DNA from: an uncultured Anaerotruncus sp.
GTDB taxonomy: Bacteria > Bacillota > Clostridia > Oscillospirales > Ruminococcaceae
Assembly: GCF_902490045.1 (NCBI RefSeq)
Contig: NZ_CABUCJ010000021.1
Span: forward strand, 1 to 29,124
Length of the DNA: 29,124 nt
Direction of reading: 5' to 3'
The notes under the pieces are model-generated. The model was not told the origin of the DNA. It worked only from the letters and a program-made list of their open reading frames with translations, and did not search any database. Positions 1 through 6,334 of this stretch are shown here, one piece after another (the first letter of the stretch is position 1; every line of letters starts with the position of its first letter). Position numbers and translations under genes: made by a program.

Positions 1-44
1 GGAGGGCGGCGCGGGCGGAGACGGAAAGCGGGGGAAAGGGCCGG

Positions 45-1283
45 TCAGTCGCCGAGGCGGATGACCGTGAGGGTCAGGTCCGTGCCGGTGAAGCCTGCCT
101 CGCTGGCGACGACGTTGAGGTTTACCGGGGGAGCCGTCACCTGGAAGGGGACGCTGAAGGCCAGCTCCGCGGTCTCCCCGGTGGCGGTAAAGGTGTGCCG
201 CGCCGTGCCCCCGGGGACGGGCGCGCCATTCTGGTTGAGGGTCGTCAGGAGGGTCGTGGGGATCGTGGTTCCGGCGTCGGCCGTGAAGGAGCCGCTGAAG
301 GACACCTGGTAGATACCGGGCTGATGGATCACCACGTCGGGGCTGCCGGCGGTGTGGGAGATGGAGGTGCCGGAGACGAGCGGGTTGTCGGTGAAGACAA
401 GCGCGCTCCCCGCGGCGGTCGGCTGGGCCGTGGAGTCCACCGTGGCGAGGACGTCGGGGGTCCCGCCGCCTCCCGGCTCTCCGCGCGGAATGACAAAGTC
501 GAAGACGGCGTCCTCGTCGGTGCCCGAGTTGGTGACCTGGGCTTCTGTGCCGGGATCGCCGGTGATCACGGAGCCGATCCGGATGGTCGCGGCCGCGCCC
601 GTGGGACCGGTTTCGCCGGTTGCCCCGGTTTCGCCGGTCGCCCCGGTTTCGCCGGTCGCTCCGGTGGCCCCGGTTGCTCCGACCGCGCCCTCGGCGCCCG
701 TTGCCCCGGTTGCTCCGGTCGGTCCAGCCGGTCCGGTTGGACCTGTGGCGCCGGCCGCGCCGGTGGCGCCGCGGGGGATGGTGAAGTCCAGGACGTGCGT
801 CGACCCCCCGGTGACGTCCACGACCGCGGCCGGGGTCCCGGGCTCGGCGGTGGTGGTATTGCGGATGACGATGGCGTCGGCCGCGCCGGTTTCCCCTCTG
901 GGCCCGGTGGGGCCTGTGGGACCTGTGGGTCCGGTGGGCCCGGTTGCGCCGGTCGCGCCGGTCGCCCCTGTGACGGAGACGCCAGTGGGGCCGGTGGCTC
1001 CGGTCGCGCCTGTTGCGCCCGTCGGCCCGATGGGGCCTATGGCGCCGACGCCCGTCGCGCCTGTTGCACCGGTCGCGCCGGTGGGGCCGGTGGCGCCGAT
1101 GGGGCCCTGCGGACCAATCGGTCCCTGCGGGCCGATCGGTCCCGTGGGACCGGTGATCCCCGTCGGACAGGGACAGGGCGGCGGGCAGGGAGGTACCGGC
1201 GGGGGACAGGGAGGTATCGGAGGACGGCAGTTACAGATCCGTTCCTCCGGGAAGATAGGGTTCAAGAATCGATTGTTAGCCAT
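45..1283 (-). CDS. BclA-like collagen-repeat surface (exosporium-type) protein
   Basis: Predicted surface filament protein of 412 residues. Residues 17-40 form a Cys/Pro-rich head with repeated PPCPP-type units. Gly-X-Y collagen repeats, mostly GPT and GAT, start near residue 41. Two related non-collagen modules interrupt them at about 135-171 and 231-268; each ends in an acidic/hydrophobic segment and IPRG. The C-terminal part (about 276-412) is beta-rich with a 'HQPGIYQVSFSG' segment, as in BclA-type trimerising domains. The start at 1283 is chosen because GGAGG lies 8 bases upstream; an in-frame extension to 1412 has no such site. Members of this family coat spores or cells in Bacillus and clostridia; the exosporium role here is inferred. 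No terminator is visible in the 44 bases downstream, where the window ends. Confidence 0.88.
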   Translation of the reverse strand: MANNRFLNPIFPEERICNCRPPIPPCPPPVPPCPPPCPCPTGITGPTGPIGPQGPIGPQGPIGATGPTGATGATGATGVGAIGPIGPTGATGATGATGPTGVSVTGATGATGATGPTGPTGPTGPTGPRGETGAADAIVIRNTTTAEPGTPAAVVDVTGGSTHVLDFTIPRGATGAAGATGPTGPAGPTGATGATGAEGAVGATGATGATGETGATGETGATGETGPTGAAATIRIGSVITGDPGTEAQVTNSGTDEDAVFDFVIPRGEPGGGGTPDVLATVDSTAQPTAAGSALVFTDNPLVSGTSISHTAGSPDVVIHQPGIYQVSFSGSFTADAGTTIPTTLLTTLNQNGAPVPGGTARHTFTATGETAELAFSVPFQVTAPPVNLNVVASEAGFTGTDLTLTVIRLGD

Positions 1284-1715
1284 AGATAAAGCCTCCAAAA
1301 CAGATCGGGCATTTGCCCATACCAGCATATGCCGGGCGGCCGCGTCCGGTGCAGGCGCTCGAACGGCGTGAACACAGCGCGGATTTTTCGGCGGTAAACG
1401 GCTGCCTTCCAAAATTTCATGATAAAAAGTTATGATTGATATGAGGATTAAATATTAGACAAATCAGTGCCCATGGGGTACAGTAAAAGGTGAAAACAAC
1501 CAATCTTTTGAAAATACATGGCTTATTGATGCTTGAACAGGTGAGCAAAAGGCAAACCCGCGGATCGTGTCCTCCTCCCGGAAAAGATGATTTGATCACC
1601 TTCGGTTATGGGAAGCGGCGGATCCGGCCGGGAAAACCCATAAGGACGCAGATGAAATTTAAGCGTCCCGCCATGCCTGTGCGCGGCCGTGCCGCGGGCC
1701 AGAGAATCCGGCCGT
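1284..1715. other. Intergenic region between collagen gene and transporter operon
   Basis: No convincing gene is visible. The part at about 1415-1500 is clearly more AT-rich than its surroundings and probably holds the minus-strand promoter of the collagen gene, but I cannot assign a sigma-A or sporulation-sigma box with confidence. Short open frames in this stretch lack ribosome binding sites and recognisable protein composition. Confidence 0.4.
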
Positions 1716-1744
1716 TTGACGGCGGGCGCCGCGGCGGGTATCAT
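1716..1744 (+). promoter_or_regulatory. Sigma-A-type promoter of the transporter operon
   Basis: TTGACG (1716-1721), a 17-base spacer and TATCAT (1739-1744). Transcription would begin near 1751, leaving a leader of about 140 bases before the first transporter gene. Confidence 0.6.
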
Positions 1745-1890
1745 AGGCATGGAAGGGAGAAGGGCTCCCCTATTACAGGGCGCGTGGCGGCCGGGACGGA
1801 ACCGGCCGCCGAAGAAGACGGGCGGACGGGATTTTCCCGCCTGGGAAGGGGCGGGGAAATTCCCGCGCGCGGCGAAAGAACGGGGGTGGA

Positions 1891-2445
1891 GTGTTGGATG
1901 TAAGGCGTGGGCTTCCCAGGCCGCTCTGCTGTTTCCTGCTGCTCTTTAAAATCGGGCTCTTCACCTTTGGGGGCGGCTGGAGCATCGTGGCGCAGCTCCA
2001 GCGGGAATTCGTCGACAGGCGCGGCTGGATTTCCAAGGAGGACCTGCTGGACATCGTGTCGGTGGGGCGGTCGTTTCCCGGGATCATGGTCATCAACATC
2101 GCCGTGATGTTCGGCTACCATGTGGGCGGGGTGCTCTTCGGCGTCATCGCGGCCGTGGGGGTGGCCGCGCCCTCCGTCGTCGTGCTGTCGGTGGTCACGA
2201 TTTTCTACGAACAGTTCCGCCGCAACGTCTATATCGCGCGCGCCATGGTCGGCGTGCGCGCCGCCGTCGTGCCGATCATCCTCTCCGCGGCGGCCAGCCT
2301 GCGTTCCATCGCCATCCAGGAGAAGGTCCAGTACGGGATTGTGCTGGGGGGCTTTCTGATCTGCCTCTTTCTTCCGATCAACAACATCCTCGTGGTGCTG
2401 CTCGGCGCGGCCGCGGGTCTCATGCTCAGGGGGGTGCGGGAGTGA
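1891..2445 (+). CDS. Chromate transporter family (CHR domain) protein, first half
   Basis: Short membrane protein of about 184 residues containing one CHR domain, the unit that occurs twice in full-length ChrA. The N-terminal 'GLFTFGGGWSIVAQLQREFV' stretch and the following 'GRSFPGIMVINIAVMFGY' are the diagnostic conserved parts; several hydrophobic segments follow. It overlaps the next CHR gene by four bases (GTGA), so the two are probably translationally coupled and together form one transporter, as in known split ChrA pairs. Family members move chromate or other anions; the natural substrate here is unknown. The start is uncertain: GTG at 1891 lies almost on top of the purine-rich GGGGGTGGA, and TTG at 1894 is better spaced. 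Confidence 0.85.
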   Translation: MLDVRRGLPRPLCCFLLLFKIGLFTFGGGWSIVAQLQREFVDRRGWISKEDLLDIVSVGRSFPGIMVINIAVMFGYHVGGVLFGVIAAVGVAAPSVVVLSVVTIFYEQFRRNVYIARAMVGVRAAVVPIILSAAASLRSIAIQEKVQYGIVLGGFLICLFLPINNILVVLLGAAAGLMLRGVRE

Positions 2446-2969
2446 TTTGGTTACAGCTCTTCTGGAGCTACCTCAAGATCGGCTTTTGCAGCTTCGGCGG
2501 CCTGTCGATGATTCCCTTCATCAACCAGGAGATGCTCTCCCACCACTGGATGACGATGGAGCAGCTTTCGGACATCGTGGCGATCGCGGAGATGACGCCC
2601 GGGTCTCTCGGCATCAACTGCGCGACCTTTGTCGGCATTCAGGTGGCGGGCCTGCCGGGCGCGATCGCCACCACGCTCGGGGTGATGACCCCCTCGCTCA
2701 CCGTCTGCATGCTGGCATGCCATTTCATGGTCAAGTTCCGGCAGAACCGGTTTTTGCAAAACGCGCTCTACGGCATCCGCCCGGTGTGCATCGGCATGAT
2801 CCTCGCGGTCGCCGTTCCGCTGGGGGAGGCCAACTATTTTGTGAACGGCGCGCCGCTTTGGCCGGCGGTTATCATCGGGGCGGCGGCGGGCGCCCTGCTG
2901 CTTGCGAAAAGGAGCATCCCCACCGTCATTCTCGCGGGGGCGCTGCTCGGCCTTGCGCTGGTCAGATAA
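2442..2969 (+). CDS. Chromate transporter family (CHR domain) protein, second half
   Basis: Second CHR-domain protein, 175 residues, starting with GTG inside the stop of the preceding gene. Conserved features are 'KIGFCSFGGLSMIPFINQE' near the N-terminus and 'EMTPGSLGINCATFVG' near residue 50, followed by hydrophobic transmembrane segments to the C-terminus. It is paralogous to the upstream gene but clearly diverged, as in split transporters that work as heterodimers. A dehydrogenase follows 17 bases later in the same direction, so the three genes are likely one operon; whether they are functionally linked is unknown. Confidence 0.86.
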   Translation: MIWLQLFWSYLKIGFCSFGGLSMIPFINQEMLSHHWMTMEQLSDIVAIAEMTPGSLGINCATFVGIQVAGLPGAIATTLGVMTPSLTVCMLACHFMVKFRQNRFLQNALYGIRPVCIGMILAVAVPLGEANYFVNGAPLWPAVIIGAAAGALLLAKRSIPTVILAGALLGLALVR

Positions 2970-2986
2970 CATTAGGGAGGCGGACT

Positions 2987-3946
2987 ATGAAAATCGTGGT
3001 ATTGGACGGGTATACTGAAAACCCCGGCGATCTGAGCTGGGCGGGCCTGGAGGCGCTCGGCGAGCTGGAGGTCTACGACCGCACGCCGCCCGGGCTGGTC
3101 AGGGAACGGATTGGGGACGCCGAAGCGGTCTACACCAACAAGGTCCCGCTCCCGCGGGAGGTCATCGAGGACTGCCCCGCGCTCCGGTTTATCGGCGTGC
3201 TGGCGACCGGCTACAACGTCGTGGACGTCGGCGCCGCGCGGGAACGCGGCATTCCCGTCTGCAACGTCCCCACCTATGGGACCGCCGCCGTCGGGCAGTA
3301 CGCGATCGCGATGCTGCTTGAAATCTGCCACCATGCGGCCCATCACAGCGAGGCGGTGCACGCCGGACGCTGGCAGGAGGGGCCGGACTGGTGCTTCTGG
3401 GACTATCCGCTGATCGAGCTGGACGGCAAGACGATGGGGATCATCGGCTTCGGGCGGATCGGCCGTGCGACCGGGAAGATCGCGAGGGCGATGGGGATGC
3501 GGGTGCTCGCGTACGACGGGCGTCCCTGCGAGGAGGGGCGCGCCATCGGGGAATATGTCCCGCTGGACGCCCTCCTGGCGGAGTCGGACGTGATCGCGCT
3601 GCACTGCCCGCTCTTCCCCGAGACGCGCGGGATCATCAACCGGGAGAGCATCGCGAAGATGAAGGACGGGGTGATCCTCCTCAACAATTCGCGCGGCCCG
3701 CTCATTGTGGAAGAGGACCTCGCCGCCGCGCTGGACAGCGGGAAGGTGTACGCCGCCGGCCTGGACGTGGTTTCCGACGAGCCCATCCGCGCGGACAACC
3801 CGCTCCTGGCGGCGAAAAACTGCCTGATCACCCCGCACATCTCCTGGGCGCCCAGGGAGAGCCGCCAGCGGCTGATGGACGTGGCGGTGGAGAACCTGCG
3901 GGCGTTTCTGGCGGGCAGCCCGGTCAACGTTGTGAACGCAGGATGA
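2987..3946 (+). CDS. D-2-hydroxyacid dehydrogenase (hydroxypyruvate reductase/glycerate dehydrogenase-like)
   Basis: NAD(P)-dependent oxidoreductase of 319 residues that interconverts a 2-ketoacid and a D-2-hydroxyacid. The nucleotide-binding motif GFGRIG is at 154-159. The family catalytic triad is intact: Arg236 in 'NNSRGPL', Glu265 in 'SDEP' and His284 in 'TPHISWAP'. Length and motifs fit the glycerate dehydrogenase/hydroxypyruvate reductase branch, but substrate cannot be fixed from sequence. The start is supported by AGGGAGG (2974-2980) six bases before ATG. It follows the chromate-type transporter genes and ends at a strong terminator. Residue 97-99 'YGT' and the Trp-rich segment at 129-139 resemble glycerate dehydrogenases. 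Confidence 0.9.
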   Translation: MKIVVLDGYTENPGDLSWAGLEALGELEVYDRTPPGLVRERIGDAEAVYTNKVPLPREVIEDCPALRFIGVLATGYNVVDVGAARERGIPVCNVPTYGTAAVGQYAIAMLLEICHHAAHHSEAVHAGRWQEGPDWCFWDYPLIELDGKTMGIIGFGRIGRATGKIARAMGMRVLAYDGRPCEEGRAIGEYVPLDALLAESDVIALHCPLFPETRGIINRESIAKMKDGVILLNNSRGPLIVEEDLAAALDSGKVYAAGLDVVSDEPIRADNPLLAAKNCLITPHISWAPRESRQRLMDVAVENLRAFLAGSPVNVVNAG

Positions 3947-3977
3947 AAAAGCCGTCCCCGTACGGGGACGGCTTTTT
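3946..3977 (+). terminator. Rho-independent terminator after the dehydrogenase
   Basis: Perfect 10-bp stem, GCCGTCCCCG (3951-3960) with CGGGGACGGC (3963-3972), preceded by five A and followed by TTTTT. It starts within bases of the stop codon. Confidence 0.9.
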
Positions 3978-3981
3978 CTGC

Positions 3982-4010
3982 AAAAAAACGAACGGGGCCG
4001 CAGCCCCGTT
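3982..4010 (-). terminator. Rho-independent terminator of the three-gene minus-strand operon
   Basis: On the minus strand the 8-bp stem AACGGGGC/GCCCCGTT (arms 3991-3998 and 4003-4010) is followed by CG and seven T. The stem abuts the stop codon of the small gene at 4010-4132. It lies 10 bases from the opposing terminator. Confidence 0.85.
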
Positions 4011-4132
4011 CAACAGATCACGCTTCGGATGTCGTCTTCCCCGCCGTCGTCCTCTTCATCGTTGAGGCGGCTGACGAGGTAGCTTTCCAGCTCATCGTAG
4101 TGGATGGGATAGTACTCCAGGGGCTTTTCCAT
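4010..4132 (-). CDS. Small acidic protein of unknown function (40 aa)
   Basis: Forty-residue product beginning MEKPLEYYPIHYDELESYL, with a strongly acidic middle (EEDD and GGEDD) and a single C-terminal cysteine. I do not recognise it. AGGGGG sits 8 bases before the ATG and is next to the stop codon of the gene upstream (4144), with 11 bases between the coding regions. The last codon runs directly into a terminator stem. The tight packing, good ribosome site and dedicated terminator support it as a real gene, third in a minus-strand operon of tiny genes. Composition suggests a soluble protein. Confidence 0.65.
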   Translation of the reverse strand: MEKPLEYYPIHYDELESYLVSRLNDEEDDGGEDDIRSVIC

Positions 4133-4143
4133 CGAATTCCCCC

Positions 4144-4335
4144 TCAGTCATAGTCGCTGAGCAGTTCCTGCGCACAGGCCCGCAGCTCGGGAAAGCTGTG
4201 AAGGCTTTTGGCCTGCCAGCTCACCGCGTCGCGCACGCCGTCGGGCAGGGCGGCGAAAAACTGGTGCGCCCTGCCGTCCTGTGCGATCAGGTCGTAAAGA
4301 TCGCCGCTGTTCTGCATGCCGCCGCCTCCGCTCAT
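4144..4335 (-). CDS. Small conserved-looking protein of unknown function (63 or 57 aa)
   Basis: Soluble, probably helical small protein with the pattern 'HQFFAALPDGVRDAV' followed by a Ser-Phe-Pro-Glu-Leu motif and a C-terminal 'AQELL'. Short clostridial proteins with a similar FF-x-x-LP...L-x-x-x-A-x-x-LL pattern come to mind, but none with a known function. Two starts are possible: ATG at 4335 overlaps the upstream stop as ATGA, implying coupling; ATG at 4317 has an ideal GGAGG 4-5 bases upstream, giving 57 residues. The second looks stronger. It is the middle gene of a three-gene minus-strand set. Confidence 0.68.
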   Translation of the reverse strand: MSGGGGMQNSGDLYDLIAQDGRAHQFFAALPDGVRDAVSWQAKSLHSFPELRACAQELLSDYD

Positions 4336-4505
4336 GGTGTAAAGTGCTCCGCCAGCTGGCGCATGCGTTCGTCGGTGATGCCGACGACGCTGCCCTGGTA
4401 GGAGCGCGTGGAGCCAAACCGCCGGGACAGTGTCCGGAGATCCTGCTCCGACAGGACTGTCCGCCGGGGTTCGGGAGGGATCGTCTGGTTCAAAGGCTGT
4501 TCCAT
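4332..4505 (-). CDS. Small protein of unknown function (57 aa)
   Basis: First gene of the minus-strand small-gene operon. The product is 57 residues, mixed charged, beginning MEQPLNQTIPPEPRRTVLSE and ending near 'RMRQLAEHFTP'. It has no signal peptide, membrane segment or cysteine, and I do not recognise a family. The start at 4505 has GAGGTGATTAAA directly upstream, a good ribosome site; a longer in-frame extension to 4628 lacks one. Its stop overlaps the next start by four bases. No sigma-A promoter is clear upstream, which leaves open control by another sigma factor. Confidence 0.65.
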   Translation of the reverse strand: MEQPLNQTIPPEPRRTVLSEQDLRTLSRRFGSTRSYQGSVVGITDERMRQLAEHFTP

Positions 4506-4755
4506 TTTAATCACCTCGGCATTATTGTCCGCAATTTCCGCGGAATGATCAGAGGGAACCGATGGGCGCGCTGGAAAATCCAAACGAAAAAAGAGCCGAG
4601 CGGCGTGGCGGCCCGCCGTTTTTCGCATAGGATGGCATTAAGAGGAAACCGCGAAAAAAACGCGGCCCTTTTGCCGCCCGGCAAAAGCATGGGCGGCCTC
4701 CGCCGCGCGGCGGGGGCCAGCCCGATTCAGCGCCGCCGGGCGCATGGAGGTTTTT

Positions 4756-4992
4756 ATGCAGAATCGTCAACCCGGCCGGACGCCCCGGCCCCAGGCCATG
4801 CGGCAGCCCCGTCCGCAGCAGACGGCACAGCCGCGGCAGATGCCCCGGCCGGCCGGACGCCCGCAGCAGACGGGCCGGAACGCGGCGTCCGGCGGGAACC
4901 GGCCGAACGGCATCCTCGGGAACCTGCTGAACATGCAGGACCCCATCGGGTCGCTCAACAAGATCGTTTCGATTTTCAAGCTGCTCGGCTGA
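4756..4992 (+). CDS. Pro/Gln/Arg-rich small protein with hydrophobic C-terminus (78 aa)
   Basis: Low-complexity basic protein. Residues 1-50 are dominated by Pro, Arg, Gln and Gly in loose repeats such as 'RPQQT' and 'MPRP'; residues 55-78 form a more ordered hydrophobic tail ending in 'NKIVSIFKLLG'. The start at 4756 is preferred over 4744 because GGAGG (4746-4750) lies five bases upstream and would fall inside the longer version. Composition recalls small spore-coat or cell-surface proteins, but this is only a resemblance. It is divergent from the tiny-gene operon at 4010-4505, with about 250 bases between them that may hold both promoters. Confidence 0.7.
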   Translation: MQNRQPGRTPRPQAMRQPRPQQTAQPRQMPRPAGRPQQTGRNAASGGNRPNGILGNLLNMQDPIGSLNKIVSIFKLLG

Positions 4993-5008
4993 CCGGATCA
5001 AAAACAAA

Positions 5009-5043
5009 GCGGGAGGCGCCCGGCATTGCCGGTCGCCTCCCGC
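5009..5043 (-). terminator. Terminator of the DAHP synthase gene, possibly bidirectional
   Basis: Stem GCGGGAGGCG (5009-5018) with CGCCTCCCGC (5034-5043). On the minus strand it is followed by TTTGTTTTTG, a clear T-rich tract; on the plus strand only CGTTT follows. It probably serves both convergent genes. Confidence 0.82.
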
Positions 5044-5047
5044 CGTT

Positions 5048-6079
5048 TCAGCAGGTTTCGGCGATCTTGCAGAGGAGCTTTTCGGTGTCGGCCCAGCCGA
5101 GGCAGGGGTCGGTGATCGACTTGCCGTAGACGTGCTCCCCGCCGATCTTCTGGCAGCCCTCCTCGAGGTAGCTTTCGATCATCACGCCCTTGACGAGCTT
5201 TTTGAGGTCGGGGTTGTAGTTGCGGCTGTGGAGCACTTCGCTGACGATGCGGATCTGCTCCTTATACTGCTTGTTCGAGTTGGAGTGGTTGACGTCCACG
5301 ATCACGGCGGGATTTTTGAGGCCGCGCTCCCCGTACATCTCCATGAGGCGCATGAGGTCCTCGTAGTGGTAGTTGGGGATCGTGGTGCCGTATTTGTCCA
5401 CGCCGCCGCGCAGGATGACGTGGGCGAGGTTGTTCCCGCCGGTGGTGACGTCGCAGCCGCGGTAGATGAAGTTGTGGGGGTGCTGCGCCGCGAAGACCGA
5501 GTTGAGCGTCACGGCGAAGTCGCCGCTCGTCGGGTTCTTCATCCCCACGGGGATGTCCATCCCGCTCGCGGTCAGCCGGTGCTGCTGGTTTTCCACCGAG
5601 CGCGCGCCGACCGCCTCATAGGAGAGCAGGTCGTCGAGGTAGCTGCGGTTTTCGGGGTAGAGCATCTCGTCGGCGGAGGTGAGCCCGCTTTCCATGATCG
5701 CCCGGGTATGCATCCGCCGGATGGCGATGATGCCCGCCAGCAGGTCGGGCGCCTTGTCGGGTTCGGGCTGGTGGAGCATGCCCTTGTAGCCCTCGCCGGT
5801 GGTGCGGGGCTTGTTCGTGTAGATGCGGGGGATGAGCATGAGCCGGTCGGAGAGCCTGTCGTTGAGGGCGGCCAGCCGCGACACATAGTCGCAGACCGAG
5901 TCCTCGTTGTCGGCCGAGCAGGGCCCGACGATGACGACGAACTTGTCCGAACGCCCGGTGAAGATGTCGCGGATTTCCGCGTCGCGCCGCGCCTTGACCC
6001 CGGTGACCTCCCGGGAGAGCGGGTATTCCGCCTTGAGGTCGGCGGGCAGCGGGAGCTGCTTGTTCAATTTCATTGCCAT
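5048..6079 (-). CDS. aroF: 3-deoxy-7-phosphoheptulonate (DAHP) synthase, class I alpha
   Basis: Condenses phosphoenolpyruvate and erythrose 4-phosphate to DAHP, the first step of the shikimate pathway. The protein has 343 residues, close to the usual length of the E. coli AroF/AroG/AroH type. The metal ligands of that family are present at almost the same numbers: Cys54 in GPCS, His265 in 'VNHSNSNK', Glu302 in 'MIESYLEEG' and Asp324 in 'ITDPCLGW'. The substrate-binding segment 'PRIYTNKPRTTGEGYKG' is intact. ATG at 6079 is chosen because GGAGG lies seven bases upstream; the in-frame extension to 6148 overlaps the promoter. It is monocistronic. Which amino acid inhibits it cannot be told, so the symbol marks the type only. 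Confidence 0.93.
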   Translation of the reverse strand: MAMKLNKQLPLPADLKAEYPLSREVTGVKARRDAEIRDIFTGRSDKFVVIVGPCSADNEDSVCDYVSRLAALNDRLSDRLMLIPRIYTNKPRTTGEGYKGMLHQPEPDKAPDLLAGIIAIRRMHTRAIMESGLTSADEMLYPENRSYLDDLLSYEAVGARSVENQQHRLTASGMDIPVGMKNPTSGDFAVTLNSVFAAQHPHNFIYRGCDVTTGGNNLAHVILRGGVDKYGTTIPNYHYEDLMRLMEMYGERGLKNPAVIVDVNHSNSNKQYKEQIRIVSEVLHSRNYNPDLKKLVKGVMIESYLEEGCQKIGGEHVYGKSITDPCLGWADTEKLLCKIAETC

Positions 6080-6119
6080 GTGTTTGCCTCCGTTTTGCCG
6101 GTTCGTTCCGTACCGTACC

Positions 6120-6148
6120 AGCGTAATGCCAAACGCCGCCGATGTCAA
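6120..6148 (-). promoter_or_regulatory. Sigma-A-type promoter of DAHP synthase
   Basis: Minus strand: perfect -35 TTGACA (6143-6148), 17-base spacer, weak -10 TACGCT (6120-6125). It lies about 40 bases before the chosen start codon. Confidence 0.5.
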
Positions 6149-6232
6149 GCGGCAAGATGCGCAAAAATAATCGATTCCGCGCGCATTTTTTGGCCCGCGC
6201 CCGGGCGGTCCGCGCCGCGGGAGGCTTTGGAA

Positions 6233-6250
6233 TTTTTACCGTCTTTTTAC
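6233..6250 (+). promoter_or_regulatory. Candidate PhoP-box direct repeat upstream of alkaline phosphatase
   Basis: TTTTTAC occurs at 6233-6239 and again at 6244-6250, an 11-base period. Bacillus PhoP boxes are TT(A/T/C)ACA-like hexamers repeated about every 11 bases. Only two units are seen, about 85 bases before the phosphatase start, so this is suggestive. Confidence 0.35.
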
Positions 6251-6334
6251 GCGGGCATGATCGTTTTTCCTGTATTTCTCTGGTATGCTTCCCATGTCCA
6301 AAGCAACATGATGAAAAAGATGGAGGAACCAACT

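Noticed and set aside
600..1150. CRISPR-like regular repeats
   Set aside because: The short GGTCGCCCC-type repeats are codon repeats of Gly-X-Y, with no unique spacers.
61..1371. Long plus-strand open frames rich in Pro/Ala/Val or Gly/Arg opposite the collagen gene
   Set aside because: The 9-base collagen repeat keeps several frames open on both strands. Only the minus frame has a ribosome site and a sensible protein.
1490..1903. 137-codon plus-strand frame before the transporter genes
   Set aside because: No ribosome site, Arg/Gly-rich composition of an out-of-frame GC-rich stretch, and it spans the transporter promoter.
3946..4010. Two adjacent hairpins considered as a regulatory RNA
   Set aside because: They are best explained as two opposite terminators between convergent genes, each with its own T-run on the right strand.
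5132..6334. Upstream extension of the alkaline phosphatase frame to over 900 codons
   Set aside because: It is antisense to DAHP synthase; the signal peptide and ribosome site place the true start at 6335.
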